DNA of 64,000 nucleotides from Cavia porcellus. Lineage: Eukaryota > Chordata > Mammalia > Rodentia > Caviidae. The position numbers were made by a program, and so were the translations under genes. Under the pieces are notes generated by a model that saw only the letters and a program-made list of their open reading frames with translations, was not told the DNA's origin and ran no database searches. The DNA lies in the NCBI RefSeq assembly GCF_034190915.1, contig NW_026947484.1, positions 213,974,657-214,038,656 on the forward strand. Direction: 5' to 3'. Shown one piece after another: positions 45,971 through 56,700 of the stretch. Position 1 is the stretch's first letter. Every line of letters starts with the position of its first letter.

Positions 45971-46024
45971 CATCTTAGTGGTCTCACAAATGTTCAAAAA
46001 TCTTCCCAGGTCTCCTTCTCATCC

Positions 46025-46215
46025 TCCTTGCCCCAATACTATTTTTCTCATAACACCTTCAATTTCTTAAACCCTCATCCTCGTACATTGGGAGTTTTCT
46101 TCCTGCCTGAAGACAGCCCACTGCATACATGACGTGCTTCTAGCAGGTCACAACTGTGCTTTCCCTCTCTGGAATCCCTACCATGCGAGGCCTGAAATGG
46201 GCAAACAGTAAGTGC
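46025..46215 (+). mobile_element. LINE-2 3'-end fragment
   Basis: TTTCCCTCTCTGGAATCCC and GCAAACAGTAAGTGCTCAATAAATACC are typical L2 3'-end text. Confidence 0.6.
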
Positions 46216-46660
46216 TCAATAAATACCCACTGCATGGTAACCGTGTCTCAGTTTTCTCTCCCCTGGTTGTGTGGCAGTTCTGCAGCTCACACTGAAAGGC
46301 AGCGAGAGAAGGCAGCTGATCCTGAGAAAAAAACCTGTCCCGGGGTGCAGGGCTGACTCCAGGCCTGGGCAAAGCCTTCCAAGGTTGACTTGACATCTTT
46401 ACACTTTACCTGAGCAGCTCCAGCTGAGGGTAGACACAAGTGTGGAGGACAGAGAAAGCCCCCCTGCCCCGCAACCAAGACAATAACAAGAAAGAGCCAG
46501 CGCGCACATCTTGGACCAAGCTGACCCTCTGCAAGACACAAAGATGGCTCCAGGCCTGCCTGGGAACAATTCCCTTGGTGCAGACCCCAAACTTGGAGGA
46601 AAATTGGAGAGCAGAGCAATTTCCATTCATGAAGAAAATGAGGAGGCCTGGTATCTTTTC
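46216..46660. other. Unique sequence, nothing recognised
   Basis: Short overlapping open frames on both strands without domains. Confidence 0.4.
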
Positions 46661-47175
46661 AATGAGTCAGCTGTAGGCAGAGGGATTTATTTATAATATT
46701 ATTATTTGGGAGCACAGAACTTACTATGGCCGAATGTAAAAAGTATTTTTTGATAAGTTAAAGAGATTAAGAAAAATCGGCTGATTTTGACAGAGAATGG
46801 TGTGTAAACGAGAGGTGTTATCAGTGAGAATCTGGCAGCAGCTCCATTTTGTTGTGGTGGAAAATATCAGTATTATTTACTAAGAAGATTAGGGTTGAAT
46901 TGGAAGAGAGGCTGGTTGTTGTGTGCAGATGGAGATAAGATAAGGATTTTACCTTCTCTGCAGAGCCAAATGCAGCATGCACAGAGCACTGTTATCTCGG
47001 GCCTGGCAAGCGGGGGATATTAAGATGTACGTTGTAATTACCAGTGGCAGGAGCAAATTTCATAGTGACTATTTTAAACCCTAATAAAACGCCGGCCTTT
47101 AATTATACAGCTTTGAAATATTTTTCTCAGTTAATTGCAACAGGGGAAAATAAAATCAACCTCATATTTGAAACT
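46661..47175. promoter_or_regulatory. Candidate conserved enhancer with GATA and homeodomain motifs
   Basis: Repeat-free block. Tandem GATAAG-GATAAGG at 46934-46945, further GTTATC words (46817 and 46992 regions), GTTGTAATTACC, GGCCTTTAATTATACAG and CAGTTAATTGCAAC occur within about 500 bases. Dense, ordered motifs with AT-rich flanks suggest a developmental enhancer. Not verified by alignment. Confidence 0.45.
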
Positions 47176-47707
47176 GACTCTCCCAGGGAAAGCCCTCAGC
47201 CCCGCATTCCAGCTGCCTCTGAGCGTGGCACTACGAGCCAAAGGCTGGCCTGGTGCTGAGTTTCCAGGTTCTATCAACGTCCCTTACACACGGCTCATCC
47301 CTGGCCAAGTATGGGGAGAAAAATAAAGAGGGGCCGAAGTCTATGTGGGTCAAATTGGTGCCACATGTTCATCCTCTTGAATGAAGCCTGGTTTCTAGGA
47401 ACTGGGGGCAGTTTGGATATAGGGCCAAGGAGAGGAAGGCTCAAGGACCAGAGAGGCGCACTGTCTGACTCTGCAGACATCTCCCAGGGCTCTGGTCCAT
47501 GGGACATTCACCCTCAGCTAACCTGCCGACGGCACATTGAGGCTGTTTATTTCTGTCTCCACCTGGGATCTTGTCCATGTATCTACTTCCCAGGCTCATA
47601 GACTCTTCATGCCTTGTAATTTAGCTGTCCTTATACCCTAAATCAATAAAAATGCAGATAGAGTAGCTCATGGGGCTAGTCGTATTCCAGATTTTAAAAA
47701 ATATTTT
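47176..47707. other. Unique sequence, nothing recognised
   Basis: No gene or repeat family could be supported. Confidence 0.4.
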
Positions 47708-47709
47708 GG

Positions 47710-47710
47710 G

Positions 47711-47770
<60 letters not shown>
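47710..47770. repeat. (TA)n-(GA)n compound microsatellite
   Basis: About 28 bases of AT repeats followed by about 33 bases of AG repeats. Confidence 0.95.
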
Positions 47771-47774
<4 letters not shown>

Positions 47775-49211
47775 ATCATAGGGAGAGGATCCAAAGATAT
47801 ATATGGAATTCATTTGGGTTTCATATACACCTTATATATATAGTCTGAAAGAAACTGTGTTTTGACTGACACTCTACACCTGAGATCAGTTGTTTGTCCT
47901 TTTGTTGTGATCAAATCAGAATTTGTCCCTTTTGTTGTGATGTCAGCATTCAAAATATTTTGGAGTACTTTGGATTTTGAAATTAGGGATACCTAACTTG
48001 TAATACTAACAGAGACCTGGTATTAGTAATAGTCCCAATAACGCCTTCACGGCAGGCTCTCTCTGAGCATCTGAGTTACTTCAGCCCACGTCGCCTTCCC
48101 GTCAGGCCTAGGAGCCAGATGCACCCCTGGCAGACAGGTGACAGTCACATTGGAGGCTGCCTGATACCACAGTCTTGCTCTTTATCGCCAAGTGTCCCCT
48201 CGCCTCGCCTTTACCTCGGTGTCCTCACCAACTCTTGCCTGTGGCCGTCATCTTACACCTGGCTTGTGCCATCGTGACTTCAGGGCACGCCTTTGACTCC
48301 ACTGCTTTGCTGGCAAAGGTCAAACACTCCCTCTGTTACCACCATCGGGCTCCAGATAACTCTCCTCCTCGTTCTGATGCACTTCTCCTCACAGAAAGCT
48401 TTTAGTCCCAGGGACAGACCTGCTGCTTACTGGCTGCCATGGAAACGATACCCCTCGTCTTCCTCTGCCAGAGCCCCTGGAAACTTCCCGCTCTGTAGTT
48501 AACCAAAGTCTAGTTCAAACTGTGCCGCCACCTGCAACTGGCCCAGCGGCCCCAGGCAAGCCTTGTGTCACCCCATCATCCTACCGAGGGAGGGACTTGC
48601 TTCCAGCAGGAGCTCATGGAAACTCTTAAAGGCACAGTAGTGACCTCACAGCGCATGCCCCACACCACTCCATTCATCTGAGGCCCCAGGATTATTTGCT
48701 GAGTAATAACCAGTTATCCTTCAGGGTGTATGTGCTCTATCAGCCCTGATGGATCATAAACTGCAAGGTGGTGGGAACTACATGGTGTGATTGAAAGATA
48801 TGGGGAATTTTTTAATTTAAAAAAATACTATGGTAAAGACACAGTGCATTAATCTCAGAATATCCACTCTCACTTTGAACAAACTTACTCCATCCTTCTG
48901 GACGCTTTGTGAAGCAGTTGTGGAAGTCCCCTTTCCTAAGTGTCGTGACTGCCTGGGTATACTGAACCGATCCGAAATGTTTCCCTTTCATGGTCATTTT
49001 GACTTTGGGAAGCAACCAGAGCTCACACAGTGCCAGGTGCAGTGAACAATGTAGCTGAGGACATAGATGAAGACACAGTAGAATATTATTATGAGCCTGT
49101 GTTTGCAGTGGATGACACTCAGCAGCGGTACTCATCGTGTTTTTGATCACACCTTACAGAGACTCAAAAGAGCTACTTTGGAAAGTGGCAAGAACGATGG
49201 TGTGTGGAAGC
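47771..49211. other. Mostly unique, no gene recognised
   Basis: A short duplication of TTGTCC(C)TTTTGTTGTGAT occurs at about 47893 and 47923. The part at 48170-48500 may contain old L2. No exon found. Confidence 0.35.
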
Positions 49212-49227
49212 AAGGGGAGGTATTTTG

Positions 49228-49303
49228 TTTGTTTGTTTTTCAAACTCACAATCTTGCGCTTGCCAGGCAGGCGCTTACGCCGCTGAGCTAAATCCTCAGC
49301 CCT
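49228..49303 (-). repeat. ID-like SINE with 16-base target-site duplication
   Basis: GTTTGTTT tail, CAAACTCACAATCTTGCGC, TTGCCAGGCAGGCGC and CCGCTGAGCTAAATCCTCAGCC. AAGGGGAGGTATTTTG (49212-49227) and AAGGGGAGGTCTTTTG (49304-49319) flank it with one mismatch. Confidence 0.9.
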
Positions 49304-49319
49304 AAGGGGAGGTCTTTTG

Positions 49320-49944
49320 AAGATGGGTCATGGCAACATACTTTTGTTGTAATACATTTGAAACACTTGAACAGTCTCCATCTATTGCAGTCACGCCTGA
49401 CTGTGTGACCTTCTCTTGCAGCTGCAGCCTGTCCTGCCGGAAGTGCTGGAGCGCCAAAGGGTATCATTTGTGTGACTTGGTCCAGACTGGCAGGAACTTG
49501 CAGGCAAGACTCTGAGGACACGCACAGCCTTGACTATCAGGGTCATTTTACATTGCATAACCCCAACCCCTCCTATGTACAGCAGAGCCAGGAACACCTA
49601 CCTGGCCTGTAGAATGTAGGGGAGAAATTGTATGATTACAAGGCCTCAAGCACTTTGGTAAATAATTACCTCCTCTCAGGGGCTGCTGGATTCTAAAGTC
49701 TGTTTTGTTGGCTGGCTCTGAAAAGACAATTTGTCACTTCTGCCACCTGAGTCCCCCTACATACCAAGCTATAGGTAGGAAAGAGGGCGCTGCCCAGGAC
49801 CCTGGACAGGCTCGGGAGAAATTGGGAGGCTTCTTCCAGAACCTTCCCTGTGGCTAGGCCTGCAGGGAGAAAGAAGTGCTGGAGGCTTTCCTTGGGGAAA
49901 CAGTGCAGCCCAGTAAGACACTCCTCTGTTTGGACTACTTTTTA
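49320..49944. other. Unique sequence, nothing recognised
   Basis: No gene or repeat family could be supported. Confidence 0.4.
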
Positions 49945-50075
49945 TTAAGGGTTTCAGTGCTTCATTTCATCCTTTCAAGGCCCACTGAGGTGAGCACTAG
50001 CATTATCCCCATTTCACAGATGAGAAAATAGGCTTAAAGAAATTATCATCAATTGAACTCTGAAGTTATATTTCT
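49945..50075 (-). repeat. MIR SINE
   Basis: AGTGCTTCATTTCATCC ... GAGGTGAGCACTAGCATTATCC ... CATTTCACAGATGAGAAAAT is the reverse MIR core. Confidence 0.7.
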
Positions 50076-50084
50076 AACAAATTT

Positions 50085-50175
50085 TTATTTTTAGTTTTGC
50101 AGTGCTAGAGATGGAACCCAGGACCTCACACAAAATAGACAGGGGCTCTACCATCTAGCTGCTTCCCAGCTCTAA
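50085..50175 (-). repeat. ID-type SINE, diverged
   Basis: TGCAGTGCTAGAGATGGAACC, CAGGACCTCACACAAAATAG and GGGGCTCTACCATCTAGC on the reverse strand. Confidence 0.6.
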
Positions 50176-51490
50176 AACTGGACTCTTACCATTGTGACTT
50201 GTGGCTTCACAAGATTTCCACCTGCATTACTTAAGTGTATTCCATAAAAGAGATCTTTGCTTATGCATATTTAGTGTGCACTGACAGGTGGGAGGGTGTT
50301 TGCAGTGATTCCCAGCCCTCCCGACAGTTAACAGTGACAGGGCTTTGTGAGTCCCTGGCTTTAGGGAGTCAAGGCCCACACAGCCCCAGAGCCTGGCAGC
50401 AGCCCTTTAGTCAAATAGCAGGAGCCAGCTGGCACACGCTCTTAGTTACAGCACTCTGAGATTGTCACAGGCAGCTGCAGCTGGCCCTGGGGTTGCAGCC
50501 TTTGTGGGTGCTGGCTGGTGGTGGGGCTCTCACGGTTCCAGAAATGAGTAATACCCTGATACTATCTTGATGGCTTTAGGAGACACCCCTCCGAGACACG
50601 CCGAGACCATTGGTGACAGTAATAGCTTAGTAGATTTCTGAAGCTTCTGATTTTCCAGCACAGAATTTTGGCAGTAAGTAGCTGGTAGCCAAAGGAGAGA
50701 AAAGCTTAGAACTTGTAAGGATTTGGTGACAAGGAAACCACGATCAGAGAACTGAGCTTGAGCACTTCATATAAACTTTGTGAAACATTATTTTTATCAA
50801 CATTAGTTAGTTTCAAAACAGGAAATACAATTCTGTAAGGCTTACATCCAATTTCCTTTTCACATTCCCTAGAGGCCACAATTTTAAATTTTAGCAGCTT
50901 CTTTTATTGTTCACTTTCATATATCTAAACAATACGTCTACTCTGTTATTTCTAGATTTTCCCATTTTAAACATTGTCCACTAACTTCTTGCCAAAGAAG
51001 AGGGCTTTGCCTTCATAGTCTCCCCTAAAACCCCTAACCCGACCCCTCGCTACTAACACTGTCACCACCCGCTGCTCACAACATAGCTATGTCATAATTT
51101 TCCATAGGATCAATATTTATATTTATATTGTTTATATTGTTATGGCTGTAAAAGTGGTATTTACTTGGAGCTATATGTATTCTATGGTTACATTTCCTTT
51201 CTTGTATTTCCTTTCTTTGTTTTCAGTGGAGTTAATAATTTTCTCTTTTGCTCAGTTTCCTATATACTAATTTACCTCTAAATGTTGTCAATCTTTTTTC
51301 AATATGCTTGAAATATTAGGAATTTTAGCCATTTCATTTTTTTCCCTGAACGCGTCAATCCCATAGCTACCTCCTCTTGTGCTCCAATCTGGACTGATTA
51401 TTCTCTGGGCTGTGTACGGTTATTGTCCTAGGGTCTTCTCTATGATTATTCTGGGGATTGTGCCAGCTGTTTTTCTTATATTAGTTGCTC
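50176..51490. other. Unique left, AT-rich possibly decayed LINE-1 right
   Basis: 50176-50760 is unique. 50780-51480 is AT-rich with text such as GTATTTACTTGGAGCTATATG, perhaps antisense L1, but too decayed to assign. Confidence 0.3.
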
Positions 51491-51494
51491 TGTT

Positions 51495-51588
51495 TGAGGG
51501 GCTTTGGGGTATAAGTAAGTGTTAGAATGCTTGTCCAGGAAGCTCAAACCCCTAGGTTCAATACCTAGCACCACAAGGAAAAAATAAA
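51495..51588 (+). repeat. ID-type SINE, diverged
   Basis: GGGGCTTTGGGGTATAAGTAAG, TGCTTGTCCAGGAAGC, GGTTCAATACCTAGCACCAC and an A-rich tail. Confidence 0.6.
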
Positions 51589-51879
51589 CCTAAGAAATTC
51601 CCTATTTTTGGCATCCAATGTCTTTTTTTTCTTTTGGCTTACTTTTTCAGAATCTTCATGGTAAAAAAAAATATGAAAAGAGGGAGGTGAGTTTTTGTGC
51701 TCTCTTATGAATGAAACTGTCATTATTCTACACTTAATTTGTAATTTGGATAGGTATAGAATTCTAAGGTAGAATTTTCCTCTAGCTTTTAAAAGAATTT
51801 ATTTCTCAGGATTGCCTACTAATGCTGAACATATTTATCAGTAAAACTATAAAATCATATCAGTTTGAATTGGAGTCTA

Positions 51880-52035
51880 TCATGTTAAGTGAATTAAGGG
51901 AAACTCAGAAAGTCGAATATCCATGTTTTCTCGAATAAGGAGGGAAGGGGGGAGACAGGAGAACATGAAAGTAGAAAGAAGACAATCAGAAAGGACAAAG
52001 AAGACAGGAAAGTGGAGAGGAAAGGAGGGACATAA
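51880..52035 (+). mobile_element. LINE-1 3' UTR fragment
   Basis: ATGTTAAGTGAATTAAGGG, TATCCATGTTTTCTCGAATAAG and a following purine-rich GGGAGACAGGAGAAC stretch fit an L1 3' UTR. Confidence 0.6.
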
Positions 52036-52054
52036 TGAGGCTGTAGAAGTCAAA

Positions 52055-52400
52055 TTTTCCTTGCTGAGATGAAATACTGGTCACTCACAGCCTAAAGGAG
52101 GCGCGGTTTAATTACACATTTTTGGGTGCATCAGTCCTTTATCAGCTGGGTCCAAGGCAGAAATATTATGGTGAAAGGGCATAGTGGGGCAAAGCTGTTT
52201 ACTTCTTAGTGTCTGGAAAGCTGAACACAAGAGAAGAGTAGAAGAGAGGAAAGGGCTAGGAACCAGTTATAGTCCCCAAGGTCACTCCCTTACGGCCCAC
52301 TTAGATATACCCAGAAGTGGGCTTTATTAGTCTGCTAAATAATCTCTTAATCTGATCAAATTGATCATCACAATTAATAGTGGGGTAGGTGATCACAATG
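52055..52400 (-). mobile_element. MaLR-like LTR, diverged
   Basis: TTTCCTTGCTGAGATGAAATAC ... GGCGCGGTTTAATTACAC ... TGGGTCCAAGGCAGAAATATTATGG is the reverse-strand group also found at 17964 and 38545. Confidence 0.5.
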
Positions 52401-52584
52401 TCTTATATTTATGTATGAATGTGCCAAAGGAGACCCAATAATTTGTAGAACTAAAATACATTAGTAAAAAATTTAAAGAATCTTCAGTGATTATCATAGT
52501 GGTAATCTACCAGCACATTTTAAGAACTGAAGCCAAGCTGAAAGGTAGGGGATTGCTGCTTAGTAGGTGTTATACAAAAACAGT

Positions 52585-52812
52585 GACAGCATTGTATTAC
52601 CTTCTCTGAACCCTTGTTTAAAGAGCTTCCATGTCTCTACTTCCATCTGTAAGATCAAGTTTAGATTCCTCTCCAAGTTCCTGTTCACCTCCTATCTTCC
52701 TAGTACACCCACACCAATCCAATTCCAACAAGCAACTCTTCTGCTTAATTTTTCTTCTCACCAGCCAGGAATCCTCTCCCCTGAAATATTCCTCCTTAAA
52801 TAAATCCCACAC
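52585..52812 (+). mobile_element. LINE-2 fragment
   Basis: CCATCTGTAAGATCAAGTTTAG, TTCCTAGTACACCC, CCTGAAATATTCCTCCTTAAA resemble the L2 3' region. Old copy. Confidence 0.45.
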
Positions 52813-53135
52813 GTACTTGAAGCTTGTTGCAAAGCATATCTTCTCCATGAGATGTTGGTATCAGCTGTGCCATATGCTCTGGATTGGAACATCCACCTTT
52901 CCTTTCACTCTTCTTGCAGTTGGAGATATTAGAAAGCTGAAAATTGAATTACTAAAATAAAAACTTCTTGCAACTAAAGTTCGGGATTTGAATTGGGTCC
53001 TGCCTAAGGAGATACGCTGAGACCAGATTTGGAGTTGAATTGAGTTGATTTGAAATTTGGAAATGAATTATTTACCAAACATCTGAAGAAGAAAATGAAC
53101 AAGGCAAAAGTAGAACAAAAGTTTTCTTTCAAGAC
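52813..53135. other. Unique sequence, nothing recognised
   Basis: No gene or repeat family could be supported. Confidence 0.4.
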
Positions 53136-53145
53136 CTCACAGAGT

Positions 53146-53244
53146 GTGCGGGGGTTTAGCTCAGCGGCATAAGCACTTGCCTGGCAAGTGTGAGGTCGTG
53201 AGTTCGATCCCTGGTACTGCAAAAAGCAAAAAAAAAAAAAAAAA
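53146..53244 (+). repeat. ID-like SINE with 10-base target-site duplication
   Basis: GGGGTTTAGCTCAGCGG, GCCTGGCAAGTGTGAGG, GAGTTCGATCCCTGG and a long A tail. CTCACAGAGT flanks it at 53136-53145 and 53245-53254. Confidence 0.9.
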
Positions 53245-53254
53245 CTCACAGAGT

Positions 53255-54064
53255 AAGTTTGTCACTCTGGAGGCGCTTGGGTGAACTTATTTACATTAGA
53301 CCCTCAATTCATGTTTCTGGAATGCAGGATTAATGAAAGTTCTAGAAAGTTCTACTAGAGATTTCAAGGAACGAGGTCCTCGTTAACCCAATTCCCCAAA
53401 TAAAACACAAAAGAAGGTAAGAAAGAAGAGGACAAGAAAACAAGAGAAAGCTCCAGTATACTGATCTTGTCCTGAGGAATTCAGACTCATCCTCAGTAAT
53501 GTGACCTAGGAGTGGAAGGCTAACGGAAGAGGGGTGGTTAATTAGGTTTACTAAGTCCATCTACAGTCTGCCGCCCAGGTCTTCCTGGCAGTTTTGCTTT
53601 ACTCGCTTTGGGAGCATGTTTCTCTCCCCCCAGCTTCCCTCACTTCATACGATTTCCAGTTTTTCCCCTTGCAAGTATCACAAGAATATCACTCGATAAC
53701 AACTTTTGCGAATTCTCCCAAACTGAGCTCTGTGAAGTCCCTCACTGTTCTCTAGAGAGCTCGTGCATATCTGCCCTGTGTCACTCCTGACACACAGAAG
53801 AAAGGAAGATTCCTCTGAAAGCAACTGACAGGCCAAGGACAACATGTCCCCAAGGCAGACAAGTTAATCTTACAGCTTGTTCACAAGGAGGCCTCTGGAA
53901 AAATGTCATAAATCTAAACTCCACTTCAAATTCTATCCATAAAGAGGCAATATATAACCAAATATGTAAATAAATGGTTCAAAACTACATTCATGAAGTG
54001 ACTACATGTGAACAATGAGAATTACAGAGAATCAGAAGTAAAAGCTACAAGTAACTACAAGTAA
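53255..54064. other. Unique sequence, nothing recognised
   Basis: No gene or repeat family could be supported. Confidence 0.4.
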
Positions 54065-54262
54065 CACAACTACAGGCACCCATCACTGAGCACCCACTGT
54101 TTGCTAAGTGTTCAAATACATTATTTTGTTCAGTCTGCTCCCTGTGCTCATCAACCCCATTTTGCAAAGAGGGGAAATGAGAAAAGTTAGATAAGGTCAC
54201 ATAGCTGGTGTGTGAGCTAAGATTTGGACCCAGCTCAGTGATTCCAAGATTTGGGCTGCGTT
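54065..54262 (-). repeat. MIR SINE
   Basis: ACTGAGCACCCACTGTTTGC, CATTTTGCAAAGAGGGGAAATG, AAGGTCACATAGCTGGTGTG and GATTTGGACCCAGCTC: a near full-length reverse MIR. Confidence 0.8.
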
Positions 54263-55139
54263 TCAGATTTTATGCGCTTGAATGCGTCCCAGAGTCCAAA
54301 CAGATGGTGAGAGCCAGGCAAGAAGCTGGGAGAGGCACAGTGTCCTTTAGTGAGGAAGGTTAAGTGGGTGGGAATGGTTTGTCCAGTGGAAGTGTCTTAT
54401 GATTTGTGATCAACTTTTCCCTACAGGGACAGAAGTGGAAGCCAAACATGCAGAAGTACCTTGAAGCCAGGAAGAATCAAGTGCTTTTCTCAGGATGGCT
54501 TTGTTCATAGAAGATACTTTCTGCAGTCTGGAGAAGTTTATGGAGGTGGGGTGACAGGGCACTATTCCTGCATCCCTGCTCACCCAGAGCATCTCTGTCA
54601 TAATCACTTAGATGCATTAGATTCCCCAGAAAAAACAGAGGCTGAAAACAAGTATGGCATTGCATAGCTTTGAATCAAGAGTCTCATCAAGATTTCTGTC
54701 ATGTACTGATATATTCATTCACTCGATGAGTGTTTTTTGAATTTAAATTAAGCTCTGTTCTTAATACTTTAACATATGAAAGAAAAGAAGTTATTCTACC
54801 TTGAAAAACTTGCCATTTTACAGAAAAGACTAGCAATCAATACAGGTAAACCCAGAACAAAAATTTCTCAGTGCCTTAAAAAATGTTATGGTCTGCATGA
54901 ATACTATTTTTTATTTATTTAAACATAAATGAAATGGTTAAGATTTTAAAAATTGTTTTATGTATATGTAATATATAAACATACACAATCACAAAAAATA
55001 AATGGAAACAGAAGTCTTTCATGGGAACCAAGAAAAAAATATTTTGTAGAAATCAAACTAGAATCTTTGATTGTCCTGAACCATCACGGACAATATAGAC
55101 AGTCTTGATTTGGGGGTCCAACTTACACCATAGCCAGAT
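54263..55139. other. Unique, AT-rich to the right
   Basis: No gene or repeat family could be supported. Confidence 0.4.
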
Positions 55140-55159
55140 CTGTTTTGTTTTGTTTTGTA

Positions 55160-55318
55160 TATACAGGTCTTCCTGTTGAGCTACATCCCTAGTCACTTTT
55201 TAGTTTTTAATTTTGAGACAAAGGTCTTGTTCGGTTTTTAAGTTGCCCGGGTTGGGCTTGAACTTGTAATCCTGAAGCCTTAGATCTCCCAGAATGCTGA
55301 ATTACAGGTGTACACCAG
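55160..55318 (-). repeat. Composite ID + B1 SINE, reverse strand
   Basis: TTGAGCTACATCCCTAGTC (ID end) is followed by TTTGAGACAAAGGTCTTG, GTTGGGCTTGAACTTG, AGAATGCTGAATTACAGG (B1). Read on the reverse strand this is B1 then ID, the same order as at 28608-28790. Confidence 0.6.
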
Positions 55319-55619
55319 ATACTCTTACCTACATATTAAAATGCCCTCGCACAAAGCATGCCCTGTCTACCATGGGGGTCAGGAGGAGCCAGTGAACCAG
55401 CCAGTGCACAGGCTGGGAAACCAGAAGAGCAACACCCCTCGCCTGCCCTGCCCCACAAGCAACTGGCTGATTCAGAGGACTCAGGGTCAAACTGCAACTG
55501 AGGAGAAAGGAATAGCTTGGTCCTTAAATTGTTTGGTTGACTCCGCAGGCCTGGAGCTGCTGGTCTGGGCATCTATTTGGAGGATGGCTGTGCATTGTGG
55601 CAACGGTGGGGGATTCCCT
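55319..55619. other. Unique sequence before LINE copy
   Basis: A 196-codon frame starts at 55308 and runs into the LINE 3' region. Its hydrophobic Phe/Leu/Val end comes from T-rich repeat DNA, so I do not call a gene. Confidence 0.4.
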
Positions 55620-56403
55620 TCTGCCTTGTATTTGAAATCCAGTGCTTTGTTTTACTGTTTTGTTTTATTCCTGTTTCTGGTAAACTTAGCAACTATCTTG
55701 AAGATAATAATATGTAGTATAACAACCATTATTAGGTTGCTATCATCTAGTTTTGAAAACCTACATAGCCGATGGTTATTTGTTTTGTTTTGTTTTGTTT
55801 TTTTTTTTGCTGTTGTTGCTGTCATTTTGCTTTTGTTACTGTTTTTGAGCTTCATTTGCACCTTGGTTTTTGTTTTTTCTTTCTTTTGTTTAAAATAAAA
55901 AAGTGTACAATAGATACTGTGAGTTGAGAAGAAATTGTTCAAGGGAAGGGACAAACTGTGATGGGGGAAAGGAAGAATGGATAAAGGGGAAAATACATGT
56001 ATATACGAGATAGTTAAGGTAGTTATACAGCTAGCTTCTGTTACGACGTGCCACAGAGGTATATGTGAACCCATGTTCATAGCAGCACAATTTGTAAAAT
56101 CTTGGAAACAACCCAAATGCCCATCAACTGCAGAATGGATAAAAAGATGTGGTATTTTTATATAATAGAATATTACCCAGCTGAGGCTTTTATAGGTAAA
56201 TGGAGGCAACTTGAGACCATACTCATAAGTGAAATAAATCAAACTCACATTTGTAAATATATTATCTTCCTAATATTAGATAAAAAACTGAAAGAGTAAT
56301 AAGATCCAAAATGTGCAATAGATATTGTGATAATGAAAGGGAAAAAAGTGCTCAAAAGGAAAGAATAACTGGGATAGGGGAGAGAAAGAAGAAGGGAAAA
56401 GAT

Positions 56404-56447
<44 letters not shown>

Positions 56448-56700
56448 ATGTACACAAACTAGATAGCTATACTACTAACCTCTGTTAGCTCATCCAAAAG
56501 AACAGTTTGTGCTTTCATTGTTTGATTGTTTGATCATTTTTTGTGCCTAAATCTTGTAACCTGAACAACCAATTCTAAGTTAACACTATGCACTATGTTA
56601 ATTAGTGTTAATTTCCTACTATTTTTTGATATTCTGTATCATTTCTAACTTTTTTGTTTTGTTTGTTAAAATAAAAATAAATAAACAAAATGTCCTTACA
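55620..56700 (+). mobile_element. LINE 3'-region copy (same family as 60297-63420)
   Basis: The left part matches the tandem 3' units of the ORF1-bearing element (GCAACTATCTTGAAGATAAT ... ACAACCATTATTAGG ... TCTAGTTTTGAAAACC). It then shows TTTAAAATAAAAAAG, an L1 ORF2-end piece (56080-56260: CAAATGCCCATCAACTGCAG, ATAGAATATTACCCAGCTG) and the tail block AGTAATAAGATCCAAAATGTGC ... AAAAGTGCTCAAAAGG, which is matched at 63167-63252. Two related blocks (from about 55903 and 56310) bracket the ORF2-end piece. It ends in an A-rich stretch. Confidence 0.6.
56404..56446. repeat. (TA)n microsatellite
   Basis: About 21 AT units inside the LINE 3' tail. Confidence 0.95.

Noticed and set aside
55308..55898. 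196-codon frame with a hydrophobic, membrane-like C terminus
   Set aside because: The hydrophobic end is T-rich LINE 3'-unit DNA, and the reverse strand is also open over 198 codons.
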